DNA of 64,000 nucleotides from Cyclospora cayetanensis (GCF_002999335.1 NW_020312292.1:1-64000), one strand, 5' to 3'; shown: positions 1 to 13,000, numbered from the stretch's first letter. Made by a program: numbers and translations. The notes: generated by a model not told the origin, from the sequence alone.

Positions 1-173
1 TACGCCGCAGCAGCAGAGGGCATCACAGATCCTTTTGGGATTTGAGTCGAGGTAGGTGGTCTGCCGATCTACTGGCGTGCGACAACTGCAACGACAGGCG
101 GTTCTTTGTGGTGTGCGCTCTGCGGCACTTAGGCTGTCTCTCTTGCGTGACCTTCGCCAATGTCTCCTTCTCC

Positions 174-227
<54 letters not shown>

Positions 228-3200
228 CTCTCTCTCTCTGTCTGTCTCTTTATGCATCCCTGGCGCTTAAGGTTTGTTACGCCATTTGGCACCTCTTGTC
301 GCTGCTGTCTTGTTTCGCAGCACAACAACGGCAACCCGAGTGTATTGCAGCGCTTGTGGAGGCGCTCCGCCTGTGCCGCTGCTTCGTTGCTGCCTGGGAT
401 GACTTAACACTGCAATTAGCTGGAATGCTGTATGCAAACGGTCTTGGCGCACCGGCTGCGCAGTCCCTTGAAGGGAGTGGTCGCCTTGCTCCCCACTCTG
501 CTCGTTCCCCCGGAGCAGCGTCAGCCGCTGAGGGATCCGGAGACAGACTCAGCGGAGTGGCGTGGCAGCAGCGACAGGAGGAGCAGCAGGCTATGGAAAC
601 TGATCGTGGCGTGCTGCCTGAACGCGATCAGAATAGGCCCCTTAAGGACAGCCTCAGAACCAGCAGTTCACAGCAAGCCTCAGAGGACGCCACCGCTGCA
701 GAGCAGCCCCTGCTGCAGCACGCACAGCAGGCACAACGGGAGAAGCAACAGCAGCAGCAGCAGCAACAGCAACAGCAGCAGAATGCGTCTACGGGAGAGG
801 AGGAGGCGTGGGGAGGCTGCGTAATATCAGCAGCCGCTGCCACGGCAGCAGCTGCCATCGCAGCGGAGGCTTTGGGGGGATTGCCGCATGGGGAAGCCTG
901 CCTCGATACGGCGTTTTCTGCAGACAACGGAAGCTCCGCTACGGCAGCTGTTGTTAACTCGCTTTGCAATGACGGTGCAGATTACAACTGGGTAACAATA
1001 AAGGCCTTGGGATCGTGGAATAGGGGCTTTCATGAAATCATCACACCTGTGATCTGCTCGAGAAATCCCGTGCTACAAATCAATGTTTCCTGAGAGGGAC
1101 CTTTCCCCTATGAAGCTGGCTGCTCGACAGCGCATGGATGCAGTCGCAAATTAATATGCGCTTTCACGACACTCACACAATGAAGGCGACAGCAAGGCCT
1201 GCAAAGGGGGCGGCTACCCGCGTACATCCATGCCTTGTGTTTCTTCTGTTATGTATATATATATATGAATATACATATATTCATACATATATATGTACAT
1301 ATGTATTTATCTGTGCATACATTTGTATGTGTATGCATGGATGTATACACATCTCCGCTGTGACAAGCCATAGAGATATCTGGATTAGCAGCACATTTCT
1401 ATGCAGTGTCAGTGTACCCCGAAGCTCCACTATGTTTAAACCATGATGGACGCGCTTGTTTTCAAACATTCCGTCTCCTTATTCCACGCACTAGGAGACT
1501 TTCGCTGCGCGTGTGGTGGGGGCTGAAGCCTGTGTGAAGTTGGCGTCATGTGTGGTGCGTGCTCAGGCAACGCCCTCGTTTCTTTCTGAACAACTCCTTG
1601 GTGCCTCTCGTTCTGCGTTCCTGAAGGCCTTAGGACTGCCTGCTGCTGGGGTGTACGGCGAATTTTTTTTTGCAGTCTTTTGCCTGAGGACGAACCGCTT
1701 CGCTGACGCGGCTGCAGAGCTCGCGCACCTCTCCGTGGCATTTCCCAAATGCCCTTTGATTTTGGCACAGGTATGCAGGCGCATGCAGTCCCACCAGAGT
1801 TGGCAATTTCGAGGGGATGGGAGGGCGCTTATGAACGGCAGCAACAATTCTTCATTCGCCGAAGAAGATCCGGCTGACCAGTTGTTCTGGGGTATTTTGC
1901 CGTGTATTACAGCCCAATTGTGGCGGAAGAGGCTTATTTTGCTGTGGTGCAGCTCTTCTGCCACGCTGTGGACTGCTGCGTTTCCCGTGTTTGATGCGCG
2001 CCGCCCCCACACCTTCGTCTCTTTTTCTCTCTGACTCACTCTCTCTATGCTTCCTGCTGCGTGTGCTTCTATTTGTAGCTTGCGAAGTGCTCGTGCGAGT
2101 TGGGGGACGAGAGCAGGGCCCTCGAATTCTTTTCCTTGCTAGGAGAATTGTAGGCTACATGGCTTCGCATGCGCGGCGATTTCCCCCCTGCCACCCTCGA
2201 TCTCCCTGCCTCCTTTCCCCATTTCGCTGGCCTCTTCCCTTAAAGCGTTTGTGCTCTTGAGAGAGGGCGCATGCGCTTCTCGGCAGAACGCCACGACGAC
2301 TCCGAGGAGGACTCCCCACACACACGCCTCGGTGCTGCGTGTTGGTGTCAATGCGCATGCACTGCCTTTACTTCGCACCTCAGAAACCCTTCCCGTCTGG
2401 ACTTTGTCTCTGATTTCGCGCGGTTGCTAGTGGCTCGGCAAGATCTACAGGGCCTGCAGAGGCTGGCAGAGAGGGTAAGCTTGACGCGAAGCGAACACGC
2501 AAGCCTCCATGAATGGCATACACTGCAGAGCCTCTTAGCGGAGGCTCAAAGCCTCGCCTTTTGCAGAGGTTTCAAGAAAGAAGCGCTTGTTTCAAAAGGC
2601 GATCCTCAACAGAAACGCAGCAGCAGCAGCGGCCTAAGCAGGCAAACAGCCTCATCTTTTTCCTTCGCGTCTCCTTGTTGACTCCAGTCAAGGGTCGTGG
2701 GAATTCTCCTTCACGACTTTCTTACTGTTCGCATGGGCAGCAGCAGGCCTGCACAAAAACAGATGAATGCATCGAGGGCTCCGTGTGGCTGCGTTCTGAG
2801 TGCATGTTGCGTGCTTCTTTCCCCTGCTGATGGTTCTGCAAACACGTGTAGCCTTGCACAGGAGACTCCTCCTTGCCACCCCTGCTTAGACCGCTGCTCT
2901 CCGCTTTTCGACGACTCCCGCCGCAAGGCTATTCTCCTCCACTCTACGGGCTGCGCGCTGCAACCGCCCCTTCCTTTCTCCTCACAGCTGTTCAACGCAA
3001 ATCCTCCTCAGTACTGGCGTTCCTGTACTGCTTTCCGTTGCAGTGTCAAGAAGTCTCCCCAGGGTCCTTTGGCACGCTTCTGGTGTCTGCACACCTCGCG
3101 CGTTTCGGGGGATCCCAAGAAGAGGCCGTCGAGATTCTGCATGCCGCAACGGCACTCAACCCAACGTACGCTGCTGTGCCTCTTGGGGTAGTTGTGAGCA

Positions 3201-5200
3201 TTCGGCTGTGAAATCCTGGCGTCACGTTTCTCCAGACCTTTTCTCGAATTCTCCTCAGTTTGTCTTCAAGAGTTGGGATCTCTCCGAGGGAGACGAAATG
3301 CCTGCATATGTCTCGGGCTTTTCCGCTGCACCTGCGTGCTCCTGTGGCGAGCAACTCTCCACACCGAGCGATCCTTGCGCGCTTCCCCAGCCTCGCAGGA
3401 GATGCAAGCCTGAGATATGGGGACTTGCTGCAGTTTCGAGGCTTCCTGCGAACTGTGCCTGTTATTAGGGCAAGCGAAGGATGGTGCATGCTCGGATCTG
3501 CGTATATCGAGATGGGGGATCTCCTTTCCGCCGCAAGGGCCTTTGCCGCAGGGGCGGCAGCAGCTCCTGCTGCAGCGGCAGCACATCTGGGAAGCGGCCA
3601 GACTCAGGCGCTTCTTCACAACTGGGCGGCTGCCGAAAGACTCTACTTCACGGCCGTTAGATGCAGGTACTCTCGGCAGCAAGCGGATTTGGTGGACGCT
3701 TCGAGATTCAGGGGACAGCAGCGAGTGGCGTTGCAAACGCAGACGTTCCCTACACACAGACAGAGCTCCTAGGGGGTGACGGGGAGCGCAGACTTCCAGA
3801 AAGCTGTGTGTGCTGCGCAGCTGACAAGAATCCCAAATTTGGTCTGTGGGGTGTCGGATGTGTGGATGTAGGCCAGACTTGCCGATTCTATGGTGGCACC
3901 TTGGGACTGCGCAAAAGGAGCAGAACAAACTTTCGAGTGCCCTGAGAAGCTTTCAGCAGGTGAGGCTTCCCTTAGGAGAGAAGAGGGGCCTCCTCGACAT
4001 CAGGAGCTGTGTTGGGCAAGATATCCAAGTCTTGAGACGACGCTATCCGCCGATAGGCTGCGATTCGAACATGGCAGTCGAAGAGGGCAGGGAGGGGAGC
4101 ACAGTGGACGGGTATGCGCTAGTCTCGAGGCTGTAGGGGCTGCTTGGTGCGATGTGTTCCTACGCTGCAGTGCTGGCTTCTTGCAGAATCTACTGAAGCC
4201 GCTGCAGAGTGTTTCGGATGCGCTATGGTAGGCTTATATCTGCAGCTTTACATTCTCTTTGCCTTCGTGACCCTTTAGGAGGCAGCTTTCTAATGTTGCT
4301 TTGTTGTGAGGCTTTTTCCGTTCATCCTGCATGCATGCGCATATATTGCAGATGTTGCGGCTCCTGGGGACTGTGGGGCCTTTGACTCCGGCGGTTTGGG
4401 CAGAGCGTCTTTTCGAGGGGTAAGGCCTTCTTAGCGTTTCGATTAATAGCACCTCTAAGCAATTCTTACGCTGGTAAAGCCTCAAGCATCTTTTATTAAG
4501 CCTTATATTGTGGAAACGGTTGTTTCGCATGCGCCGTACGAGGCTTTAAGGAGTCTGGACAAGGGTCTCTTGAGGAGGGCCTCTTGAGGTGGCTGTACCT
4601 ATCCTTGATACAGCGCATGCCGGAGACGGGGGAGGGGGTAGGAAACGGCGTGAATAGGCTCTATGAAGCTCGCATCACCACGCGGTGTCTTCGCATGCAG
4701 GGCATGCGTGCAGGTGTGCACTTGTGGTGTGCGATTTGCTTTGCCGCTCAGCTATTTAGCGAAGGTGCTCTCTCTCGAAGGCTCAGAACCGTCGCGTCTG
4801 CTGCTCCGAAAATTCTACTGCGGCGCGGTAAGGCCCATTTGGTAGCTGCAACAGCACAGGAAGGAAGGCAGAAAAAGAATTTTAAAGAGGGCTTCAGGCA
4901 GCAGCTCCTGCTCACCCAGTGTGTTGAGCTTTTGAAAAGGCGTGCGAAGGTCGCGGGGTGCCTTTGAAAGCCACATGAGCGGTTTTCTTCGTATTCATGC
5001 AGCTCAACTACCTTCCAGTATTGGTATTCGTGTCTGCTGTGCATGCATGTATGTGTGTGTAGAGGCCGAGGGATGGGCGTCTTGCGGCTGCCCTTCAAAA
5101 AGCCCCGGAAGCTGTTCTAAGGGCAATTGCCTCTCTTGCAGTGCACTACCAAACGGAGGTGCATTTTAATCGTCTGATAGTTTTCTGCTGCTCCGCATGA
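1..5200 (+). CDS. CDC23: CDC23/APC8-like TPR subunit of the anaphase-promoting complex, 5' truncated by window start
   Basis: Multi-exon gene whose first exons lie outside the window. Coding pieces in order: about 320-985 (Q/A-rich insert; starts after an acceptor TTTCGCAG), 1513-1770, about 2380-2480, about 3040-3190, about 3340-3665, about 3870-3960, and short 3' exons ending at TGA 5198-5200. TPR-type helices are visible, for example GEFFFAVFCLRTNRFADAA near 1660, CMLGSAYIEMGDLLSAARAF near 3490 and WWHLGTAQKEQNKLSSALRS near 3890. Their order and spacing match CDC23/APC8, where a 'lLAQ' segment, a 'YVEM...AIEAYRRA' TPR and an 'ALGxCYEKL' TPR follow each other. In other eukaryotes APC8 is a scaffold TPR of the APC/C ubiquitin ligase. 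The Q12 run and the poly-Ala stretches look like lineage-specific insertions. Another APC/C TPR subunit (CDC27, CDC16, APC7) is possible. Exon edges are approximate. Confidence 0.6.
165..252 (+). repeat. (CT)n microsatellite in an intron
   Basis: About 88 bases of nearly pure CT dinucleotide with a few G interruptions. It sits about 70 bases upstream of the 3' splice site used by the exon that starts near 321, so it is probably intronic and lies beside the pyrimidine tract. Open frames through it encode only Leu-Ser or Arg-Glu repeats and are not credible coding. Confidence 0.85.
746..781 (+). repeat. CAG/CAA run encoding Gln12
   Basis: Twelve consecutive Gln codons, a mix of CAG and CAA, inside the CDC23-like coding exon, followed by an Ala-rich stretch at 826-870. 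Homopolymeric amino-acid runs of this kind are typical of eimeriid coding sequence. Confidence 0.85.
1251..1330. repeat. AT/ATGT-rich microsatellite
   Basis: Run of TA, CATA and TGTA units with palindromic segments, lying between coding pieces of the CDC23-like gene, so presumably intronic. Confidence 0.7.
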
Positions 5201-8200
5201 AATATTTTCCTTGCCTTTACTTGCGTCAGCTGGCTTGTCCGTTTCTACGCCATAGCACCTTCTTGTAGTGTAACTCCCTAGCCACGAATCGGTATCGTTT
5301 TCTCTCCTCTTTTTTCATGGCCTTTGCATACGGATCGCCACTGCTCTGTCTTCCTAAGCGGGTATTTTTTTTCTTTCTGGCATTTTGTCTATGTACCCCG
5401 ACTCCGGCGTGCTTGTCAATGACCCCTCTTGCCCGCAGCTATCTTCGGGCTTAACAGGGACCATCTGCCGCTTTATTCTGTTCAGTGATTGCCCTGCAGA
5501 CAGTGCGTATGCTTCTCACCTTTACGTGTTGGTGATGAATTGCATTGAGGCTTTATGTGAGACAGTTCGTGGGTTACTCGTTGCTTGTTCTTCCTCCTTT
5601 TCGCATACGGGTCTCCGTACATTTCTGTCTGGGAGTGCACTTTGGCTTGCATTTTTTGTTAGGGAGACATGGAGGCTTCACAATTTTATTCGGAGTTGTT
5701 GGACAGCTTTGGCGGTGCGTATGATTCTTTGCACTGCAACTTTGACCCCGCCTGCATTTCCTTTTACAAATTACAACCTCCTGCGTTTACCCTGCTCGGC
5801 ATGTTTTTCTTACTTTCTTGCTCATTTTTTGGTGCCCTTCGGCACAATCTTTATGTAGTTCGTACAAGTCGTACCGCTGTCCGCTTATATCGTAATGGCT
5901 AGTTGGCGGCTTCTCGTATGCTCGCGGTTATGTGTTTAGCATGCAAATTCCGTTGGATGGTCAGTTTCTCTGTTTTGTGCTCAGGTTTGGAGAGAATGAA
6001 ACGCTTTCTCTGACCGGTTTTGCACGAGGCGCCAACAAGACGACGAGTGCTTGTATCTATATTTCCGCCTCTTTCTTGTGTTTTCATGGCCTGTATGACC
6101 AGGAGTCTGGGATAAACCGCATCGAAATGCAATAGCATCAAGATCTCTCATTTTATTAACTCCTGATTCCTGTACCCACTTATATTTCTCTATATGCGTT
6201 CCGCTGCTCATTTTTTGTTTTTTTATGTTCCTTTCTATCCATTGTTTCTTGCTTTATCGCGTTCTTCCACAAAGGGCAATAAACCCCAAAACGATCGCCC
6301 TGCATAGAAACCATTCGCGTGCAGCGTTCAATTGCTACTCTTCATTTGCAGCTAAGCTATGCAAGACTAGCATCAGGGAACTTAGATTTTAAGTACCCTC
6401 CAAAATACGACAGAGGGGTGGTGATGCAAACATTTGTTGGCAATGGGGCGATAATTACCGCTGGCATAGCAGGGGGGCTTACGGATTTACAGTACAGAAT
6501 TTAGAGTTCAACCGGATCTACTGAGCTGTGAAATCCTATAGCTTGCAGCAAAACGTGAATCGATGCCATAGGCCAGAACCATTGTGGTATGTTTCTGATT
6601 GTCCACCGCTGCCTGTCCTCTCGCGAACTCTGGTGTTTATTCCAGATTCGCCTGCCGTACTACACTGTTGCCCACTAGTTTACTGAGTGAAGAGCAGTAA
6701 ATCCTAACGCTCGCACATTTGTAGGCGGCTTCTAATCCAGTCTTAGTTCCAAGATGAAGTAAACGAGGCCGAAGAGGGAGCGCTTTAAGCAGATTACGAG
6801 GAAGGAAGATGCCCCTCGGTAGGGCAACGGAGGAACTGGGGTTGTGAGAGGCACTGGCTACATGTATCGAGAGAATTCTACTTTCTTTTCGACCGATAGC
6901 AAATCCCCCTTCTGTTGCAGTGTATGGTCTACCCCATACACCGTAGCCGCCAAGTGTCGGGGTACTTCGAGTGCTTCCCCCTGCGCAGCGGAATGCAACT
7001 GCGCCATTAGCAGCACCGACAGCAGCATGACCAGCCGGTTGCGGATTCTATACGGGTCACACCTGCCGTGGTGGTATGAGCAAGAGGAAAGTGTCAAAAC
7101 GCTGAGCCCGCTGGATGAAAGCAAGGGATGTCTTGCCATGCAAAAGGGATGCTTGATATCACAAACGATTGCTAAGGGCTTCTGTGTGTCTTAAGAAAAT
7201 TGACCCCGGTCGATCTGTGAAGAAACTTGAGTAGGACACCCACAAGCAGCTTCGTTATGCTTCCTCAGCAATTCCACATGGCCACACGGCAGATATACTC
7301 AGATTGAACATATGTGCACACTTTCCAAAGCCCGCCAACCTCTCACGGACAAAGGTGTGCTCTGAATAAATATTAGTACTACCTTGCCTGACGGGGTGGT
7401 TGGAGTCAAGTTAGTGCCAGTAAATACATCGCCGTGCAGATCACGTTAACCGTTGAAACACGGGGTAGATGCTTGCAGAGCCTCACAAGCCCGCGTAAGC
7501 ACAAAGGTTAACATGTGCTAGGTCTCTGGCACCATTCATGCGAGTGCAGAGATCACTAACAGGGCGGTAGTTACCCATTACACCCTAGCTATGGAATGTG
7601 CACGCTAGGGTTCCTCCCATGCACCCACCCACACGGATATATAACATCACTCCGATGTCTCTTTTACCTTTAACTATTAATCTTCCGATGCGGGGTTAAT
7701 GTGGGGGAACCTGCTATCTTGATTTCACAAGAGACTGACTCTCACGTTTTCGAGGTGTCGACAACCTCCTGCCCCCATCCCCGTAAAAAGCCCTCTAGTC
7801 TTGCACCATGATACGCCTAAACTACAATTAAGTGTAAATTCCAAAGGAAGCCTTTAGTCCTTTTGCTCTAGTGTTCATACATGGGTAGAAACCAATCTGG
7901 CGATTTATTGGGGCTTTGTGTTGAGGAACAGAAGAAATGCACAGAGGACCGTGTCTTCTCCTCCCCAAATACAAGAATTCTCTCTCAAATAACAATTTTG
8001 AACAGGGTGATTGAGCTCGATAGTCTATCAAGAACAAGTCTCATCTGAATCTGCAATGCCCTTGGCCGCCGCTGGAGGCACCGAGGCATTTGAATTGCTG
8101 GTACGACCTTCTCATTGCTACTGTTGAAGCATTTCATGAAGGATCTTGCACCGCTTGGACATGGCATTCCCTGCACGGAGACCGTTTGAGGTATTGCTCT

Positions 8201-8370
8201 TTAACGCGGCTTTTCCCTCCGGGAAACGGAGTTGAACTTGACTGCGGTGTCGGTTCTAGGACCCAAGTGCTGCCAGCAAGTGCTTAAGCGCTCCTCCGGA
8301 CCGCAACAAAACGTATCATCTCGTATCCCTGCAGCTCGGAGGCCCCGTAGCTAAACTTCCTGAGCAGGAA
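5201..8370. other. 3.2 kb gap between CDC23-like and gcvH genes
   Basis: No recognisable gene. Open frames are short and none resembles a known family. T-rich sequence dominates 5200-6300. One short minus-strand ORF with a signal-peptide-like start (6858-7028) is listed separately. The last few hundred bases should hold the gcvH promoter, but no specific element is recognisable. Confidence 0.6.
6858..7028 (-). CDS. Candidate small secreted peptide (about 56 aa)
   Basis: Minus-strand ORF. Starting at the internal ATG (complement of 7026-7028) it reads MLLSVLLMAQLHSAAQGEAL, which looks like a hydrophobic signal peptide with an Ala-x-Ala-like cleavage area, followed by about 35 mostly polar residues ending in SRYM. 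An upstream in-frame ATG at 7139 would bury the hydrophobic stretch, so the internal one is preferred. The peptide may continue through splicing, since a GT follows the last codons. No family is recognised. It could be a chance ORF. Confidence 0.2.
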   Translation of the reverse strand: MLLSVLLMAQLHSAAQGEALEVPRHLAATVYGVDHTLQQKGDLLSVEKKVEFSRYM

Positions 8371-9072
8371 ATGCTTACTCGCCTCCACACTCTCTTGCGG
8401 CATCCACCAAGGGTTTGCACTACCAGAGCTTCCGCCTCGCAGCCTCTGGTGTGTCGTAAACTTTTCAGTTCCGCCGTAAGGCAGCCAGGCAGAGTCCGTG
8501 GGCACGCATTGGCGTCTTGTCAACAGGGAGGGACTCAGTTTCAGCCCAGTGCTTCTGAAAGATGGAACGTGGGGCCAAGATACGTTTCAACTAATTCAGT
8601 TGGTGCAGAAGAGACGAAGATCTTGTACTCGAAAAGCCATGAATACGTTCGGTTTCTGACGCCCGATGGGTCCAAGGCAGCGGTCGGGGTTTCAGAGTTT
8701 GCAGCGGACGAACTGGGGGAAATAGTATTTATTGAGGCAGTGGTTCCGGTGGATAAGGAGACGCAGGTCAGAGTGGCTAAAGGAGATCCTGTCTGTGCAC
8801 TCGAGGCCGTAAAAGCTGTGGCTGAGGTGTATGCTCCTGTTTCTGGGCACGTTATAGCATTCAATGAAAAGGTGAAGGAGGATCCTGGCCTGATTACAAG
8901 AGATCCAGAGGGCGAGGGCTGGATCTTCATGATGACCGTAGAACCATCCCAATCTGCGAGCGCAGACACTGACAAGTCACTGTCTCACGCTTCTGTCTGC
9001 TCAACTCTGCTTTCGCCAGCGGCCTACGCATCCCACGTACGGCGGGAAGCTGGTGCAGCTGATGAAAACTGA
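8371..9072 (+). CDS. gcvH: Glycine cleavage system H protein, mitochondrial
   Basis: Single-exon gene of 233 codons. H protein carries the aminomethyl group from glycine on a lipoyl-lysine arm and shuttles between the P, T and L proteins of the mitochondrial glycine cleavage complex. About residues 1-85 are rich in Arg, Ser and Ala with few acidic residues, as expected for a mitochondrial presequence. The lipoyl domain starts at YSKSHEYVRF and includes VGVSEFAADELGEIVFIE. The lipoylation site is Lys148 in LEAVKAVAEVYAPVSG, matching the family's 'ESVKA..YAPVSG'. GEGWIFMM marks the end of the fold. A C-terminal tail of about 38 residues after that is not usual in the family. The mature domain is about 110 residues, which is normal. 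No intron is needed. Identification is secure. Confidence 0.96.
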   Translation: MLTRLHTLLRHPPRVCTTRASASQPLVCRKLFSSAVRQPGRVRGHALASCQQGGTQFQPSASERWNVGPRYVSTNSVGAEETKILYSKSHEYVRFLTPDGSKAAVGVSEFAADELGEIVFIEAVVPVDKETQVRVAKGDPVCALEAVKAVAEVYAPVSGHVIAFNEKVKEDPGLITRDPEGEGWIFMMTVEPSQSASADTDKSLSHASVCSTLLSPAAYASHVRREAGAADEN

Positions 9073-10068
9073 GTGGGCTGCACAAACACCGGACTCAGAC
9101 TCCTTTAGTTTTTTTAGGTGCTTTTTCAGGCCAGTCGGTAAGCGGACTGGTTCTAGTTGTATGTACAATTCGGTGATGATGAGTAGCTTTTAGGCTGTGC
9201 CACAGTTCAGGAAGCGAGTCCTACCCAGCCGTCCCAACAGGCATAGTGCCCTGGGGGGAAGGCAGGGGGATCTAATGAACTCTAGGCCTACTTACGACTC
9301 TCTTTTTGGCTGCTTATGCGGCTTCATGAAAGGCGCCGTCTAATTATCCCTTCTAGTGCGCACTGAGTATACTGGGCAGGAGGAGATACGCTGTCGCTTG
9401 TACGGAGTCTGAACAGCACGAGGGCTAGAATGCGATGGTCTGTTTTTCCCTAGTTGGGGTGGACGCGTGCGCCGTAGTATCTTGGCAATTTAAACTCTTT
9501 TATTCAGTACCCCTTATGGCAGCCTACGGCAAGTACGAGGCACCAGAAGGACGCACTTTGTAAGGGCAAGGAGGAAAACCTTGGCCTGCTGTGCGTGCCA
9601 TCGTGCTGCCCGGTGGCTCCCATGGCGCCTTCTGTGCGCCGACGAGCCGTTCCGCTTTTTGCACGATTCTTAATAAACAGAAGGCACGAAGGATCCATCT
9701 TCAGCGAACCCTGTAGGGATCGAGAGGGGCCCTGCCCTGAGGCCTCCCGGCAAGTAGCTGGCCGTTTTCTGCGCTGAAAACGAAGCTCTATCCGCTGTAA
9801 CTTTTGCTATTGACTGTAATTAAAAAGGCCAAAGCATCAAATCGAAGTGCAGTTTGCTCTCACGCTGTCTCTGCACGGGAATCCAGCGCCAAGCGCCCCC
9901 CCGAGTGCCCCCTCGGACTTAGGGATGATACTCAGGCCCTCGAGGAGGGACGACTGCAGTCACCGTGTGGGAAATAAACCTTTCCCATGAACCGAATTCT
10001 CACTAATGCCATGTATCTGCGCTAGCTTCTAGCCTCCGCCGCCTCTCTGTATTCTTGCGGCTTTGTCA
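9073..10068. other. Intergenic region between gcvH and TRM3-like genes
   Basis: About 1 kb with no credible ORF. It must contain the gcvH 3' end and the TRM3-like promoter. No tRNA, repeat or known motif was seen. Confidence 0.6.
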
Positions 10069-13000
10069 ATGGCGACCCCCCAGGGCATTCCCCCGTCCCT
10101 GACGAAGGAGGCTTCCCCGACAGAGGCAGACTCAGCCGAAAGTGAAGAGTCTGCAGCAAGGCTTCCCAGACGGAAGCTGCTGCATGCCCTTGAGAGGATA
10201 CACGCGGCCTTAGGAGCTTCTCCTGGAACGCGGCAGGCCTTTGTTGCTTCTGTGCGAGTGTGGATCTCCGAGGCGAAAGACGCCGCTGCCGAGGCTGGAT
10301 CTGTCCATGCGTTTTCGGCGTTGCGGGAGATCGGCTGCGAAGCTGTGGAGCTGCTGCTCGCCGATCAGGGCCAGTGGAAAGTGTTGCTGCAGCCTGCAGA
10401 ATGCGGGGATCCAGATCGCACGGAGCAGCTCCGTTCACCACTGCACCCGCGGTTGCTTTGTGGTTGCTTCCTCGTGTTGGAGGGCCTCCTGGAAGGCTCA
10501 GAGGCGGCTGTAGGGGACCTCCCCCTCGACCTCCGTGCTGCGGATGCGGTTGCTGCTGCCGTAGAAACCCTGCGAGTGCTGCCCGCAGCTGCAGACTTCG
10601 CGACAAGGGGGCAGCAGTTCTCGAAATGCGCACGCACGAAACACCTTGGCAGAGCCAGCAGAAAGGGCATGGAGGCGCAGCACAAGGAAAGTGCACAGCG
10701 TCGCTCGCAGCAGCAGAGGCTTCCGCTTGATCTCAGTGCTGCAAGATTTCCCACGATTGCGGCTTACGCAGACGTAGAAGAGGCGAGGGCCCTCCATGGC
10801 GCTGCCGTTTCGCTCCTCGTTCGTCTCGTGGCAAGCTCTTCCTTGAGTCGCTGCAGCGCTGGCGAAGACGGCATCACCTCGACGTGGTTGCTCTGTGAGC
10901 TCAAGCGGAGACTCTCCGAGACAGTTCGGGAGCAGCAACAGCAGCAGGGAGATAGCCTCCTCCTCAGTAAGCAGGCAGTGGCATCCGCGGAGGCGCCCTC
11001 AACTGCAGATACCGCTCAAACACTCAAAGGGCTCAACTTTGCTACTCTTGTTGCCCTCGCGAGGGAATTCTGTTCTAAGGCCACGCAAACGGCCAATGAG
11101 GTTCGTCAGGTTGCTCCGTCAGGCTGTCTTTGACATCCCCTGTGCTGCCTATATATCTATATATATATAATATGAACATCCCCTGTGCTGCCTATATATC
11201 TATATATATATAATGGACATCCCCTGTGCTGCCTATATATCTATATATATGCTGATGCTGTCGCCGCGCATAGACCTTTTGAGGCCGTGCGAACACTGCG
11301 CTTGCTGCGCTGCTGCCGTGTCAACTGCCTGCGCGTTTGTTGTTGCAGCATGTGTGACGCATGCGCCGTACAAATCACGCTGGGCTTGCCTGCTGAAGGG
11401 GTGGCTCCTTATGTGTAGCTGCGTGCGTCTTAGGCGCTGCGTCCACGACTGCAGGAGGAATTGGGGCTTTTTGCTCAAGAAACGGCGCCGTTGTTACAGG
11501 ATATCCTTACGGTTGCTACATTGCAGCCTCTGGCTTCCACGGCACGCCGCTATCTTTTGCCCGCAGTGCTTTCTCTGATGGCATTTGAGGGAGCTTCGGC
11601 CTTCCTTTTTGCCGCGTTGCACCGTCTGCTAGCGGGCTTGACGCCTTCTCCTCCTGCCCCTGCTACGAACCAGACTGCAGGCAGCAGTGGGGGCACCTGC
11701 AGCGAGAAGGGATGCCGCTTATGGCTCAACAGAAGCAGTGTGAGCTTGGACGTCTTCGCGATGCTCAGAAAGACGGTGCCGCCTCCGCGCTGCGGGGAAG
11801 CCTTCCATTTGGCGCTCCAGTATCATTCGCTCTTCCTGTCTCCAGAAGGCCTTCCCCCTCCAAAGTCTCTCAGTGCTGCTGAGCAGCGGTTCGTACGCCA
11901 AGTGCGATCGCATCCTGTGTCACGCGATGCGTCTTCACCCGCTGAGACTCTTTTGCCACCAAGCGGCGAAGCGCAGAGCGAAAGGGAATGCGCTTGGGGG
12001 CCTTCAGACATCCGATGGCGGTGGCTTTTCTGGGGTTTGGCGTGCCCTGTCATTGGCTCTGTGCGCAGCAACGCGCGGCAGTTGATGCAGCAGCTGCTGG
12101 CTGTACAGACAGCGCACGAGGAGCCCTTGCAGAAACGTATGCAGGGCTGGGGTGACGCAGCAGAACCCTACAGCTGCCCTCCGGCATCCGAGAAACGCCC
12201 TTGTATCACCGCAGATGATCAGAGGTTGGGCTGGAGCTCTTTCATGCAGCTGCTGGAGGCCTTAGACGACTTCTCTCAGCATCTTATCCAGCAGCAGCAG
12301 CAAACGCTCCGTGGGCTCTGCGCGATTGCTGCCAAGGCAGCAGTCAGTCAAACCTGCGGCAGACAGGCAAGGCCCCCCCCGCTCAGTGTACAGCCGCTGT
12401 GGGTGGAGGCGGTTCTGCTTAGAGCCTTTGCTCACGACAACGCCCTCCTCAGCAGGTCGTTCTTGCTCTCTTTCATGAAGTTGTGTTGTGACGGGCTAGG
12501 TGCTCCCCCCCAGTGCCACCAAGGGAAGGCTCAAGGGCCTCCCTCGCTGTTGCTGTGTGTCTCCCTCGATTTTGTGTTGGGGGCACTCGTGCCGCATATT
12601 GCAGTGCCCTCCTTCTTCTGCCGGAGCAACGACTGCCGCCAGGCGGAGGCTACGGTGCAGAAATTCTTGCTGAAAAGACTCGCGCTCGAGGCCTCCGAGC
12701 TGCAACAGCAGCGGGGGCAGCAACAGCAGCACCGTCTCGAGGTGGCAGACGAGGAAAGCAATTTATCCTGCGTTGCGCAATACCTATCGGCCGTGGGAGA
12801 GCATTGCTACACATATACGCCACTTCGCATCTTCCTCGACGCACTGCTGCTGCCGGGAGAAGAGCTCTCCCTACTGCGGCAACAACAGCAGCAACAGCGG
12901 GAGCAACAGGGGCAAATCTTCCTAGAGGCCATCAGTCGCCTCTTTGGCGTAATCGCGACAACGCCCCATTGCGTTAGAGGGGGCCTGTATGAGCGGTTGC

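Noticed and set aside
23..407. Open frames across the CT microsatellite on both strands
   Set aside because: They encode only Leu-Ser or Arg-Glu dipeptide repeats created by the simple repeat.
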